A stretch of 33,598 nt of DNA from contig PZPC01000057.1 in NCBI GenBank assembly GCA_003045895.1, positions 1 through 33,598 of the forward strand, written 5' to 3'. This DNA is from Bacteroidota bacterium (GTDB taxonomy: Bacteria; Bacteroidota; Bacteroidia; Chitinophagales; Saprospiraceae). This document shows positions 24,274-33,585 of this stretch, piece by piece. Below the pieces are notes generated by a model, which was not told the origin of the DNA, did no database searches, and worked only from the letters and a program-made list of their open reading frames with translations. Each line of letters opens with the position of its first letter. Positions within the stretch are counted from its first letter, which is position 1. The translations under genes and the position numbers were made by a program.

Positions 24274-25662
24274 TTAACGATAGCCCACCCAAACGCCCAC
24301 CACCAGAAACGCCCACGCCAATAAGAGCAAGAGCCCGGTGAGGGGGAGAATAAACCGCAACCAGCGATCGAAAGGTATGCGGCAGAGGCTCAGCATGGCG
24401 ATCAGGCCGCCGAGCGCCGGATTGAACAGGTTGGTCACCCCGTCGCCAATCTGGAAAGCGAGGATCGTTGTTTGTCGGGTCAGTCCCAGCACTTCGCCCA
24501 GTGGGATCATAATGGGCAAGGTGGCCAGGGCCTGGCCACTGCCCGAAGGAATCATCAGGTTGATCATACTCTGGCACATGCTCATGCCTACGGCCGAAAC
24601 GGTTGTGGGTAAGCCCATGAGCAACAGGGAAAGGTGATGCGAGATGGTGTCGTTGATCTGGCCAATTTCCAGTACCTCTTTGATGGCCGTGGCGTAACCA
24701 ACCATAAAAGCACCCGGAGCAACCACTGCGACCGCCTTCAGGGCCGTTTCGCTCAGCTCAGTGCCCGACATGCGGCTCACCAGTCCGGCGACAATCCCGA
24801 TCAGGATAAAAATCGCCGAAATTTGGGCCAGCCCCCAGTGGTACTCAAAAACGCAGTAGAGCATCACCACAATGCCACCGAGAAAAACCGAACCCACCAG
24901 CGCATTGTTCCGGCTGATGGTATACTGGTCCAACGGCCTGGACAGTTGAAAGCCCGCCGTATCCAAATTGAGCGCCAGGCTGCTGGCCGGATCGGCAACG
25001 ATTTTTTTAAAATAACGGACATTGTACCACGCCAGCAGGGTCAGCCCCAGAAAGCAAAGGCTCGTGCGGAGGCCAGCCCCCGAAAAGAGGGGCATTTCGG
25101 CTATTTTATGCCCAATGCCGACCGTGTACGGGTTGATGGGTGAAAGGCCAAAGCCTACCGTAATGGCGCCCACCGATAAGCCCGCCGCCAACATCAGATC
25201 GCCACCCAGGGCGAGTGCTACGACTGCCGCAATGGGTACCATAGCGATGTTGTTTTCGTAGCCGATGACTACGCCCAACAGGCCAAACAGGTAGGTGAGC
25301 AGGAAAACCAGCAGGTACCGCCGTTGTAAGCCCAACTTGCGAATGGCCGTTCCCACGGTATTTTCTACCGTCCCTGTTTTTTCGAGAATACCAAACATAA
25401 TGCCACTGGCCAGCACCACAAAAACGACGGGCGCTGCCGTCACGAAACCTGCTGGTAAAGCTTTGAAAATACCGAAAAAACTTACGGGCGCTTGCGCGAC
25501 CCGGTGGTAAGAACCCGGGACAACCCGCTGGGTACCATCGATGACTTCGCGGTCATACACACCTGCTGGCAGCACGTGTGTCATCACCGCCGCCAACACG
25601 ATGATGATAAAGAGCATCACCACCGGATGCGGAACGTAATCATACCATTTGCGTCGAGACAT
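24274..25662 (-). CDS. YfcC/DcuC-family membrane transporter
   Basis: A 462-residue inner membrane protein with about 12 hydrophobic segments. It belongs to the YfcC group of the C4-dicarboxylate/DcuC-like carriers: GYENNIAMVPIAAVVALALGGD, AITVGFGLSPINPYTVGI and the second-half MINLMIPSGSGQALATLPIMIP are characteristic. The polar Asn/Ser/Gly loops repeat in both halves, as expected for a two-fold carrier. Members are predicted to move basic amino acids or dicarboxylates, usually with no direct evidence. Position between gluQRS and argE suggests an amino acid or acyl-amino acid substrate, but this is inference. It starts 39 bp after gluQRS and probably shares its transcript. Confidence 0.88.
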   Translation of the reverse strand: MSRRKWYDYVPHPVVMLFIIIVLAAVMTHVLPAGVYDREVIDGTQRVVPGSYHRVAQAPVSFFGIFKALPAGFVTAAPVVFVVLASGIMFGILEKTGTVENTVGTAIRKLGLQRRYLLVFLLTYLFGLLGVVIGYENNIAMVPIAAVVALALGGDLMLAAGLSVGAITVGFGLSPINPYTVGIGHKIAEMPLFSGAGLRTSLCFLGLTLLAWYNVRYFKKIVADPASSLALNLDTAGFQLSRPLDQYTISRNNALVGSVFLGGIVVMLYCVFEYHWGLAQISAIFILIGIVAGLVSRMSGTELSETALKAVAVVAPGAFMVGYATAIKEVLEIGQINDTISHHLSLLLMGLPTTVSAVGMSMCQSMINLMIPSGSGQALATLPIMIPLGEVLGLTRQTTILAFQIGDGVTNLFNPALGGLIAMLSLCRIPFDRWLRFILPLTGLLLLLAWAFLVVGVWVGYR

Positions 25663-25701
25663 GGGGAAGGGGGTCGTGTGGATAAAGGGACCAAAAATAA
25701 G

Positions 25702-26613
25702 TTATTTTTTATTAATCGACTGCAGGGCTTGCACCAGCGCCTGCGCATCCAGCACCGGGTGCGGCAACCCCAGGTGCTGACCGGCCAGGCGGTAGAGCAC
25801 CGCTGCCGACTGGCCCGCCTTTCGCCAGGATTGCAGGGCATCGGCGCCCTGGCTTTTTGACAACTTGTTGCCCTTTTCGTCCAGGAGCAGCGGATGGTGG
25901 TAAAATACGGCGTCGGAAAAGGTCGTATGATCGAGCAATTGTGCCAGATAGCATTGCACCAGGGTCGAATCCCACAAGTCGGCCCCCCGCACAATAAAGT
26001 TGATCTTATAGTGGGTGTCATCGATCAGGGAGGCGATCTGGTAAGCGGGAAAACCGTCTTTTTGCCGCAGCACCCATGCGTCGGGCTGGTCGATGGTGAC
26101 GCGGGTTAATCCTTGTTGCCAGATCCGCAGCTGTACCGCCGCAGCGGTAGGGGGAGGAAAAATGCGCCAGGCGACGTTGGGCTGGTCGAAAGGCAATGAT
26201 TTCTGTTGGCAGGTTCCGGGGTAGGGGCCATCAGGCGCCAGCGCTCGTATTGCTTTGCGGCTACATGCACAGGCGAAAAGTTGGCCGGAACTGCGCAGCT
26301 CCTCCAGTGCCTGCTGGTAGTGGTCGAGGCGCAGGTGTTGCGACCAGTTGGCCTGAAAATCAGCTACCCCCGTTGGCCCTTCGTCGTAGTCGATCCCCAG
26401 CCAGTCGATGGTGCGGAAAATATCTTCCACGTAAGCTTCCCGGCAGCGTGCCTGGTCCAGGTCGTCGATGCGCAGGAGGATGGTACCACCCTGGGCCCGG
26501 GCAATGGCCCAGGTGAGGATAAAGGACAACCCGTTGCCGGGGTGCAGCAGCCCACTGGGGGTAGGCGCCAACCGGGTACGCAGGGGTGGGGTCTTATGGG
26601 AATTGATTTCCAT
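25702..26613 (-). CDS. gluQRS: glutamyl-Q tRNA(Asp) synthetase
   Basis: A 303-residue truncated class I synthetase-like enzyme. It charges glutamate onto queuosine of tRNA(Asp) rather than onto a tRNA 3' end. The HIGH-type motif appears as HPGN near residue 24, and KLSKSQ stands for KMSKS. The zinc site characteristic of the family is complete: C115, C117, Y131 and C135 (CAC...YPGTC). The anticodon-binding domain of full GluRS is missing, which is normal here. The ATG at 26611-26613 is chosen because upstream codons read as low-quality sequence overlapping the divergent gene. It leads a minus-strand group with the YfcC carrier and argE. Confidence 0.93.
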   Translation of the reverse strand: MEINSHKTPPLRTRLAPTPSGLLHPGNGLSFILTWAIARAQGGTILLRIDDLDQARCREAYVEDIFRTIDWLGIDYDEGPTGVADFQANWSQHLRLDHYQQALEELRSSGQLFACACSRKAIRALAPDGPYPGTCQQKSLPFDQPNVAWRIFPPPTAAAVQLRIWQQGLTRVTIDQPDAWVLRQKDGFPAYQIASLIDDTHYKINFIVRGADLWDSTLVQCYLAQLLDHTTFSDAVFYHHPLLLDEKGNKLSKSQGADALQSWRKAGQSAAVLYRLAGQHLGLPHPVLDAQALVQALQSINKK

Positions 26614-26662
26614 CAGGGGTGAAGTTGAAGAAAAAAAGCGATATTGAGGCAAATTATTTACT

Positions 26663-27187
26663 ATGCTTCGCTTCGTTTTGTTACTTGGTTTGCTCAATCT
26701 GATGTCTTCGTGTAAGTCGGCAGGAGATACCCGTTCCCAGGCCGGGGCCGAGGCCCGGGAAACGCTCACGATTTACCTGGTGCGCCACGCCGAGAAAGAG
26801 GCGGGTGACGACCCCCAGTTGACCCCCGCGGGCCAGGAGCGCGCCCACAAACTGGCCGCCCGCCTGGCAAAGGTTAAGTTGGATGCTATTTTTAGCACCG
26901 ATTTTCAGCGTACCCGACTGACGGCCCAACCGGTAGCTGCCCGGCAAGGACTGGCCATTCAAATCTATGCCCCGGGAGATTTGCCGGCTTTCGCGGCCCA
27001 GCTGCAACGGGAATACGCCGGTAAAAACGTGTTGGTGGTTGGCCATTCCAACAGCACCCCCACACTCGCCGGCCTCCTGGATGGTACCAACGCTTATCCG
27101 GCATTTGCCGAATCGGAATACGGGAACATCATCCAGGTGACCTGTTCGGGTAAAGCCACACCGGTCGTAGAATTTATGGCGTATTGA
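26663..27187 (+). CDS. histidine phosphatase family lipoprotein
   Basis: A 174-residue protein of the phosphoglycerate mutase-like histidine phosphatases. A short lipoprotein signal (hydrophobic residues 3-12, Cys at 17 in MSSC) suggests attachment to the envelope. The phosphate-accepting motif is LVRHAEK with H42, and the second catalytic histidine is H128 in VGHSN. The core is short, like SixA-type phosphatases, and lacks the inserts of glycolytic mutases, so a role in glycolysis is unlikely. The substrate is unknown. It is divergent from gluQRS (49 bp between starts) and followed by a large inverted-repeat element. Confidence 0.9.
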   Translation: MLRFVLLLGLLNLMSSCKSAGDTRSQAGAEARETLTIYLVRHAEKEAGDDPQLTPAGQERAHKLAARLAKVKLDAIFSTDFQRTRLTAQPVAARQGLAIQIYAPGDLPAFAAQLQREYAGKNVLVVGHSNSTPTLAGLLDGTNAYPAFAESEYGNIIQVTCSGKATPVVEFMAY

Positions 27188-27319
27188 GCCTTCTGAAGGG
27201 GTATGGCTATTACACAAGTTGCAGGGGAATTACTATTAATTTGTTGCACCCAGCGCCATAAACGTCTACGGTTAAGACACATCTCTCCAACCTTAAAACC
27301 AGCAAGCTTTTAACCTGGA

Positions 27320-27554
27320 ATTGCTCATGCGCCACCCCTTCTTTAGGAAGAGCGATATTTAAAAGGTATCCATCACGCTGAGGTCTTAAAAAATGACCGC
27401 AGCTTATCGGTCATGGGGTCATTTAATGCGACCCCGCTGGGGTCGGAAAGCATTGGCGGTGTGAGGGCTAACATAATTTGACCGCGCTGCGGTCATTTTG
27501 CCAGACCTCAGCTTTATGCCGCTCTTCTTAAATATTACGTGGCGCATAAGCAAT
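27320..27554. repeat. nested inverted-repeat element with internal palindromes (MITE-like)
   Basis: Three pairs of arms are nested. 27320-27335 and 27539-27554 pair over 16 bp with one mismatch (ATTGCTCATGCGCCAC). 27342-27354 and 27520-27532 pair over 13 bp with one mismatch. 27377-27386 and 27503-27512 pair perfectly (GCTGAGGTCT). Inside are three short palindromes: TGACCG...CGGTCA (27394-27413), CGACCCC-GCT-GGGGTCG (27429-27445) and TGACCGC-GCT-GCGGTCA (27479-27495). No coding sequence is seen. This accounts for most of the 384-bp gap. Confidence 0.8.
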
Positions 27555-27571
27555 GCTGGCTTTTCGGCCCC

Positions 27572-28174
27572 TCACTCGCGCAAGAAATCCAGCTCATCCA
27601 GCTCATCCATTTGGACAATAATGGTTGGCCGGGCAGTAGCACTTTCTTTAGGACGGTATTTGGACACGTAGTCTATTCCTTCAACAATATCAGAGCGCAG
27701 GCGGCCAAAATGGCTGGGGTACGGGCTGCCGCTGTAGTGGGCAATGCTGGTGAGCAATGGCCGGTTGACGAGTTGGATGAGGCTTCGGCAGTAGTTGTCA
27801 CGGGTAATTCTGGCGGCCATTCTGCCATCAGCAAAAATGGCGTGCGGCCTGATCACCGGGCTGGCCTCGGTAAGGATGGTCAAGGGGCGCAAGTGATAGA
27901 CCAGGAGGGTCTCTAAGCGGGGATGAAGACGCGGTGCATAAGCCTTGAGCATGTCCAACGAAGCAAAGAGGATCTCGTACGGCTGCTCTAAACTGGGGGT
28001 TTTTAAGCGGCGCAGCCGTTCCACCGCTACCGGATCGTCGGCAGCACACGCAATGCACCAGAGGGTATCGGTTGGTAATAAGACCAGTCCTTCGTTTTCG
28101 ATTATTCGTGCGGCTCCTTCCAGATCGTAGCGTTGAATCATAAAGCCAGCAGCTTGTGTAGCAGTCATGAGCAT
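27572..28174 (-). CDS. YrdC/Sua5/YciO-fold protein
   Basis: A 200-residue protein of the YrdC-like fold, which includes threonylcarbamoyl-AMP synthases (TsaC/Sua5) of the t6A tRNA modification pathway and the less understood YciO. PTDTLWCIACAADDPVAVERLRRLK matches the family start, HLRPLTILT recalls the GPLT motif, and ADGRMAARITRDNYCRSLI and TSIAHYSGSP follow as expected. The region after the first motif reads LKTPSLEQPYEIL, where TsaC/Sua5 proteins normally have a KxR-type nucleotide-binding pattern. It may therefore be YciO-like rather than a true TsaC. It could start at 28174 or 28168, both ATG. No gene lies close enough to suggest an operon. Confidence 0.82.
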   Translation of the reverse strand: MLMTATQAAGFMIQRYDLEGAARIIENEGLVLLPTDTLWCIACAADDPVAVERLRRLKTPSLEQPYEILFASLDMLKAYAPRLHPRLETLLVYHLRPLTILTEASPVIRPHAIFADGRMAARITRDNYCRSLIQLVNRPLLTSIAHYSGSPYPSHFGRLRSDIVEGIDYVSKYRPKESATARPTIIVQMDELDELDFLRE

Positions 28175-28549
28175 AAAAAACAGTTTGAATCACAGCATAC
28201 ACGTATAACTGGGGTGTTTTACGGGCAACTGAATAGTTGTATTAAACCAGGATAAAACAACAGCACTTATCCCACTGACCCAACGCAATTGGGGCAAGGA
28301 TATGTCCAATACTATACGAACCTGAATTTTTGCACTGGTTTTGCCGGATAATGTGAGTAATTTGGCTAAGCAAATTACCCAAAAGGCACAGCGCCGTCTT
28401 TGGGATAGGAATTAAAAGGCTATAGGTGGTGTTAATATATACGATTTTTCCACTTTGGCCGGTTTTACACTACGAGTTGATAATCTACGCTTATATGAAC
28501 TTGATTTTTTCGGGCGTATTGTTTTGTTAACCACAAAAAAAATAAAGTT
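28175..28549. other. intergenic region before PKD protein genes
   Basis: No gene is seen. It contains the palindrome at 28357-28378 and a small CCCAA/TTGGG hairpin at 28279-28293 without a T-run. The sequence near 28500-28526 is AT-rich and may hold the promoter, but no full consensus is present. Confidence 0.5.
28357..28378. promoter_or_regulatory. perfect 22-bp palindrome, possible operator
   Basis: GTAATTTG (28357-28364) and CAAATTAC (28371-28378) are perfect reverse complements around GCTAAG. There is no T-run, so a protein-binding site is more likely than a terminator. It is about 170 bp before the first PKD gene. Confidence 0.4.
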
Positions 28550-30823
28550 TTGCAAGAAAACACCTTACTCCTGCGGTTCTTTCTGTTGGCTATTTTGCTG
28601 GGCATTGCCGGGCAGTCCTACGCGGCTCACCTGATCGGTGGAGAAATCACTTACCGGTGCCTGGGATTTACCAACAACGATCCGGCTACCAATAGCAACA
28701 CCTACGAATTCACCATCAATGTGTATCGCGACTGCCAAAGCGGGGGCTCTGAATTTGACAGCCCGACCTTTGTGGTCAACATGCACGTTACCGTTTACCA
28801 GGGCAACAACGAATACGGAACCTTCTACCTCGAGGCACCCACGATTGAGGAGATCGATATTGCCGAAAACATCAACAATCCCTGTATTATCGTTCCCGAT
28901 AATGTGTGTGTCGAAAGTGGAACCTACATCTTTACACTGGACCTGCCGATTGTCAGCCAGGCTTACAATGTGGTTTACCAGCGTTGCTGCCGCAACAACA
29001 CCATCACCAATATCCTCAACCCCGAATCTTCGGGCACGACCTATAATATGGAGCTGACGCCACAGGCCCAGCTGTTGTGCAATAGCAGCCCGACCTTTAC
29101 GGAATACCCCCCTGCCATTTTGTGCGCCGGGCAGCCTTTCAGCTACGATTTTTCGGCCGTTGATGCCGAAGGCGACCAGCTGGTCTACGAGTTCTGTAGC
29201 CCCTTTCTGGGGGGTGGAAACTCTGGCGGACAAGGGGACCCCAATGGGGTTGCACCCGATCCGGACTTGCCATTTCCCTATAACAATGTCACCTTTCTGG
29301 CCCCCACTTATACCGTTAGCCGCCCGCTGGGCGCAACGGCGAACCTGGAAGTGAATTCAGCGACCGGACTCATGACCGGGCAGCCTCAGTTTACCGGACA
29401 GTTTGTGGTCGGGGTTTGTGTGTCGGAATTCCGCAATGGGGTGCTGCTGAGTACCGTTCGCCGCGATTTCCAGTTCAATGTGACCACCTGTGAAGTAACG
29501 GTCTTCGCCGGCATCCGGGGGGATTCACTTACCGCAGGGGGCGATTTTATCGTTTCTTCCTGCGGCGACACCCAGGTGAATTTTGTCAATGAATCGGGCT
29601 TGTTGGCCAATATCAATGCCTATCGCTGGGAATTTGAAATTGACGGGCAGGCGGTGGTAGGGACCACCCGCGACTTTTCCTACAACTTTCCGGGGGTGGG
29701 CACCTACGAAGGACTAATGGTCGTCAATCCGACCTCCACCGTTTGCCGGGACACCGCCAGGGTTCTCGTCAATATTTTCCCGGAGTTAACCAGCGATTTT
29801 ACCTTCGCCTACGACACCTGCGTGGCACAACCCGTGGTGTTTTCCAACCTGAGCACGACCGCCGGCGGGCAAGCCATTGTGTCGAACCAGTGGCGCTACG
29901 GCGACGGAGCGGCCGAAGACCTGGTGGCCAATAGTCACCAGTATGCTATTCCGGGCAGCTTTGTGGTTGAATTGGGAATTGTCGACGAGAACGGCTGCAC
30001 GAACAACAGCACCCAAACGGTCAATTATTTTCCCGTACCCAATCTGATCGTCATTGCACCGAGCGATTACCGGGGCTGTGTGCCCGCCGAAATATTTTTC
30101 GACAACCTCAGTTTCCCCATCGATGAGACTTACACCTTTGACTGGGAATTCGGAGATGGCGGCACCGGCAGTGACCTGAGTCCGACCTACCTGTACGAAT
30201 CACCTGGTTCGTTTTCCGTGAGTTTGGCCATCACCAGCCCCATCGGCTGCACCACCGATACCGTGTTCAATGACCTGATCTTCATGGAGCCCGCGCCGAC
30301 ATCCGGCTTTAGTTTTTCCCCCACGATGCTCACCAATTTTGCGGCGGAGGTGCAAATTGCGGACGAGGCCAGGGACACCTACCGCTGGTTCTATGATTTC
30401 AATGGCGAAGCTACCAGCTTACAGCCCAACCCCTCCTACGTATTTGCGGACACGGGTTTGGCCTACATTACCCAGGTGGTTACCCATCCCAGTGGTTGTA
30501 TCGACTCGCTGACCCAATACGTAGATGTAAAACCAGAAATAACTTTCTTCTTTCCCAATGCGTTTTCCCCTAACGGAGATGGGTTGAACGACGAATTTCG
30601 CCCCAAGGGATTTATCCGGGGGGTCAAACAGTTTCAAATGCAGATCTGGAACCGCTGGGGGGAACCCGTCTTTTCTTCGGCTGACCCCTTCGTGGGTTGG
30701 AACGGCCGAAAGGGGAATACGGGCCGGGATGAATTTACGGGTATTTACCTGTACGAGGCCATGATGTTGGGCCCGCGGGGAGAGCCATTGAATTACAAGG
30801 GCTTCGTGACTTTGATCAGGTAA
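28550..30823 (+). CDS. PKD-repeat surface protein with type B T9SS sorting domain (paralog 1)
   Basis: A 757-residue protein with a signal peptide (hydrophobic residues 11-20, cleavage near SYA-A). Residues about 27-325 form a Cys-rich module beginning HLIGGEITYRC, with YQRCCRN and ending [27 protein letters not shown]; this module recurs in large Bacteroidota surface proteins. About four PKD-like beta domains follow, two with clear WxFGDG or YGDG motifs. The last 94 residues (664-757, NAFSPNGDGLNDEF...WNRWGEPVF...FVTLIR) are the gliding-motility-associated C-terminal domain that directs export by type IX secretion. It is probably an adhesin or structural surface protein. The start is TTG at 28550, as no ATG lies in frame nearby. 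A close paralog follows after 22 bp. Confidence 0.9.
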   Translation: MQENTLLLRFFLLAILLGIAGQSYAAHLIGGEITYRCLGFTNNDPATNSNTYEFTINVYRDCQSGGSEFDSPTFVVNMHVTVYQGNNEYGTFYLEAPTIEEIDIAENINNPCIIVPDNVCVESGTYIFTLDLPIVSQAYNVVYQRCCRNNTITNILNPESSGTTYNMELTPQAQLLCNSSPTFTEYPPAILCAGQPFSYDFSAVDAEGDQLVYEFCSPFLGGGNSGGQGDPNGVAPDPDLPFPYNNVTFLAPTYTVSRPLGATANLEVNSATGLMTGQPQFTGQFVVGVCVSEFRNGVLLSTVRRDFQFNVTTCEVTVFAGIRGDSLTAGGDFIVSSCGDTQVNFVNESGLLANINAYRWEFEIDGQAVVGTTRDFSYNFPGVGTYEGLMVVNPTSTVCRDTARVLVNIFPELTSDFTFAYDTCVAQPVVFSNLSTTAGGQAIVSNQWRYGDGAAEDLVANSHQYAIPGSFVVELGIVDENGCTNNSTQTVNYFPVPNLIVIAPSDYRGCVPAEIFFDNLSFPIDETYTFDWEFGDGGTGSDLSPTYLYESPGSFSVSLAITSPIGCTTDTVFNDLIFMEPAPTSGFSFSPTMLTNFAAEVQIADEARDTYRWFYDFNGEATSLQPNPSYVFADTGLAYITQVVTHPSGCIDSLTQYVDVKPEITFFFPNAFSPNGDGLNDEFRPKGFIRGVKQFQMQIWNRWGEPVFSSADPFVGWNGRKGNTGRDEFTGIYLYEAMMLGPRGEPLNYKGFVTLIR

Positions 30824-30845
30824 ACTTAAACTTAATGGTAGAATT

Positions 30846-33098
30846 ATGAATGTCAGGAGGTTGGTATGGATGTTATTGTTTTTGTCAACGGCTCACGGGC
30901 TAGCGGCTCGCCACATCGTGGGCGGGGTCATGACCTACGAATGCCTGGGTAATGATCGCTACCAGTTCACCCTGCGCGTTTACCGGGACTGCAACTGTAC
31001 GAACTGTGCGGAACTCGATCCGGTGGCGGAAATTGGAATCTACCGCTGCACCAGCGCCAACAATTGCAGCGGACAATCCCAGGCTTCGCCCTTTCAGCAG
31101 GTCAGTATTCCGCTGCAGTCGCAGTCGCCCATTGATGAGCCCGATTACCCCTGCCTGGTGCCCCCGAATGTATGCGGGGAGGAGGGGGTTTACCAGTTTG
31201 TCCTCACCTTGCCCCAATCTACGAGCAGCTATTTTGTTTCGTACCAGCGTTGTTGCCGCAATGTCACGATCAATAATATTATCGCGCCGGAATCTTCTGG
31301 CGCTACCTTTGCCGTGGAGCTGACGCCGCAGGCCCAGCAGGTTTGCAACAGCAGCCCCAGCTTTGATACCTACCCGCCCATTATCATCTGTAACAACGCC
31401 CCGCTGGTGTACGACCACTCGGCTACCGATCCGGACGGTGATTTGCTGGTTTATGAGTTCTGCGCGCCCTTGCTCGGCGGTGGCCCGAATTTGGATCCAC
31501 TTTTCTACAATACCTGTGGGGGAGCCAATCCTATTCCAGCCTGTCCGCCGCCTTACTTCGAGGTTACCTTTCGGGCGCCAAATTATACGCCCGGCGCGCC
31601 TATGGGTGGCAGCCCTACCATTCGCATCGACCCCTCTACGGGCATCATTACCGGTCGCCCCACTTTTCAGGGGCAGTTTGTGGTGGGGGTCTGTGTGTCC
31701 GAATACCGCAATGGGGTGCTGTTGAGCAGGATCGTCCGCGATTTTCAGTTCAACGTCGCCAACTGTGACCCGACGGTGGTGGCGGATATTGAGGAAGATT
31801 TTCAGTTGAGTGACCAGGAGTTCGTCGTCAATTCGTGTGGCGACTACACCATCGATTTTATCAACCAGAGTTTCCAGGAGACGTACATCGATAATTTTGA
31901 ATGGACTTTCGAAGTCGGCAACGGACAAACCCAGACGTTTAACGAGTGGAACCCATCCGTTACTTTTCCTGGGGTAGGGGAGTACGAGGGGCGGCTGATC
32001 CTCAACGAAAATACCGATTGCGGGGATACCGCCAGGATTTTCGTCAATATTTTTCCGGCCATTGACGCTGATTTCTCCTTTGCCTACGACACTTGCGTAG
32101 CTGGTCCGGTCATTTTTACCGATTTATCGACCACCGGTTCTTGCTGCCTGACCGACTGGCGCTGGAATTTTGGTGATGGCCAGACTGGGCGCGTCCAAAA
32201 TCCGACCCACGTCTACCGGGATCCCGGCAATATACCCATCACCCTGACGGTGCGCGACACCAATGCCTGTGAGTCGAGCAAGACCCAGATTTTAAATTAT
32301 TTCCCCGTTCCTGCCCTGATCGTGATCTCGCCGAGTGCGGCCATCGCCTGCCAACCGGCGGAACTGTTCTTTAACAACCTGTCCTTTCCCATTGATTCGA
32401 CTTACCTGATCAACTGGGACTTTGGCGATGGCGGTACCAGCACGGACATTAGCCCTTTCTACACCTATGAGCAGCCGGGTACTTACACCGTCAGGGTGTC
32501 CATTACGTCGCCCATTGGCTGTGCGACGGATACGACCTTTAACAACCTGATCACCATTCTGCCTTCGCCGGTGGCGGGGTTCTCCTACGCGCCCGACCAA
32601 CCCAGTAATCTTTTTCCGGAGGTACAATTTACCGATGCCTCCCAGGGGGCGATCCGCTGGCAATGGGACTTCGGGGGAGGGCCACCGGGCAGCCCGTTTC
32701 CCAGCCCCCGCGTTGTTTTTCCCGACACGGGCATCTACCTGGTGACGCAGGTGGTTGCTCACCCCAGTGGCTGCACGGATACCGCCACGGCGATCATTGA
32801 TGTCATTCCCGAGATCAGGTACTACTTGCCGAATGCCTTTACCCCCAATGGCGATGGAAACAACGATACGTTTAAAGGGGTGGGGATCCTGCCAGGGATT
32901 ATGGACTTCCAAATGGTCATCTGGAATCGCTGGGGCGAACCCATGTTCGATACCAGCGACCCAACGGCTAGCTGGAACGGCCAAAAAAACAATGTCGGAC
33001 AGCAACAACCCGCCGGGGTGTACCTGGTGGGGGTTAAATTCAAAGATCCCAGGGGAAAGCCCGTTGAGCTGAAGAGTTATATTACGCTCATTCGATGA
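30846..33098 (+). CDS. PKD-repeat surface protein with type B T9SS sorting domain (paralog 2)
   Basis: A 750-residue protein with the same order of parts as its upstream neighbour. The signal peptide covers about residues 1-20. The Cys-rich module begins [12 protein letters not shown] and includes YQRCCRN and [30 protein letters not shown]-like domains follow, with WNFGDG and WDFGDG. The sorting domain is at 657-750 ([14 protein letters not shown]...WNRWGEPMF...YITLIR). Shared motifs and equal length show tandem duplication, followed by clear divergence in the N-terminal inserts (CNCTNC near residue 55). It starts at an ATG 22 bp after paralog 1, so both are probably on one transcript. It likely sits on the cell surface or is released there. 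The ligand is unknown. Confidence 0.92.
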   Translation: MNVRRLVWMLLFLSTAHGLAARHIVGGVMTYECLGNDRYQFTLRVYRDCNCTNCAELDPVAEIGIYRCTSANNCSGQSQASPFQQVSIPLQSQSPIDEPDYPCLVPPNVCGEEGVYQFVLTLPQSTSSYFVSYQRCCRNVTINNIIAPESSGATFAVELTPQAQQVCNSSPSFDTYPPIIICNNAPLVYDHSATDPDGDLLVYEFCAPLLGGGPNLDPLFYNTCGGANPIPACPPPYFEVTFRAPNYTPGAPMGGSPTIRIDPSTGIITGRPTFQGQFVVGVCVSEYRNGVLLSRIVRDFQFNVANCDPTVVADIEEDFQLSDQEFVVNSCGDYTIDFINQSFQETYIDNFEWTFEVGNGQTQTFNEWNPSVTFPGVGEYEGRLILNENTDCGDTARIFVNIFPAIDADFSFAYDTCVAGPVIFTDLSTTGSCCLTDWRWNFGDGQTGRVQNPTHVYRDPGNIPITLTVRDTNACESSKTQILNYFPVPALIVISPSAAIACQPAELFFNNLSFPIDSTYLINWDFGDGGTSTDISPFYTYEQPGTYTVRVSITSPIGCATDTTFNNLITILPSPVAGFSYAPDQPSNLFPEVQFTDASQGAIRWQWDFGGGPPGSPFPSPRVVFPDTGIYLVTQVVAHPSGCTDTATAIIDVIPEIRYYLPNAFTPNGDGNNDTFKGVGILPGIMDFQMVIWNRWGEPMFDTSDPTASWNGQKNNVGQQQPAGVYLVGVKFKDPRGKPVELKSYITLIR

Positions 33099-33137
33099 AA
33101 AAAATCAGCAAATGGTTTTTTATCCAACAAAAAAATA

Positions 33138-33145
33138 TACCTTTG
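33138..33145 (+). promoter_or_regulatory. TAccTTTG promoter box before rplS
   Basis: TACCTTTG matches the Bacteroidota -7 consensus and lies 24 bp before the rplS ATG. This is the same spacing and sequence seen before the truC-like gene. The -33 region is T-rich without a clear TTTG. Confidence 0.5.
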
Positions 33146-33168
33146 CACGGCTAAAAAACAGGTTAACA

Positions 33169-33519
33169 ATGGATGCCATTAAATTCGTAAACGAGCAATT
33201 GTCTAAGGCGAAAGAACTACCTTCTTTCCGTGCAGGTGACAATGTAATCGTAAGCTATAAGATCGTAGAAGGGGACAAAGAGCGTACCCAGGACTTTCGC
33301 GGTGATGTAATACAAATTAAAGGTGAAGGTGCTACCCGCACGTTTACCGTTCGGAAAATTTCTAACGGTGTTGGTGTAGAGCGGATCTTTCCGATTGCTT
33401 CCCCCAACATCGTAGAGATTAAAATTACCAAGCACGGTAAAGTTCGTCGTGCCCGGTTGTTTTACCTGCGCGAGCGGGTAGGCAAGAAGGCGCGTATCAA
33501 AGAGCGTCGCCGCCTTTAA
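33169..33519 (+). CDS. rplS: ribosomal protein L19
   Basis: A 116-residue large-subunit ribosomal protein. Family features include [13 protein letters not shown], the [16 protein letters not shown] segment, [18 protein letters not shown] and the basic end [22 protein letters not shown]19 sits at the interface of the 30S and 50S subunits. The length is typical (about 115). The ATG at 33169 matches the family start; the open frame upstream covers the promoter box and is not coding. In many bacteria rplS lies with trmD and rimM, but here the upstream neighbours are surface protein genes, so it seems to be transcribed alone. Confidence 0.98.
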   Translation: MDAIKFVNEQLSKAKELPSFRAGDNVIVSYKIVEGDKERTQDFRGDVIQIKGEGATRTFTVRKISNGVGVERIFPIASPNIVEIKITKHGKVRRARLFYLRERVGKKARIKERRRL

Positions 33520-33547
33520 GCAGCGTCCTAACGTTTAGGTCTGCTAG

Positions 33548-33585
33548 AAGCCGAATTGGGTTAGTTCCCGGTTCGGCTTTTAGAT
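33548..33585 (+). terminator. intrinsic terminator after rplS
   Basis: AAGCCGAA (33548-33555) pairs with TTCGGCTT (33572-33579), with inner GGG/CCC pairing around a TTAGTT loop, followed by a short T-rich tail. It begins 29 bp after the rplS stop. Confidence 0.75.

Noticed and set aside
27320-27554. CRISPR array or tRNA-like structures in the palindrome cluster
   Set aside because: The palindromes are not evenly spaced identical repeats and do not form a cloverleaf; an inverted-repeat element fits better.
27539-27916. Plus-strand reading frame of 125 codons opposite the YrdC-fold gene
   Set aside because: Antisense to a gene with recognisable motifs, and its start lies in the inverted-repeat element.
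30900-31928. Minus-strand reading frame of 342 codons opposite PKD paralog 2
   Set aside because: Antisense shadow with no family features; the plus strand encodes a clear signal peptide and conserved modules.
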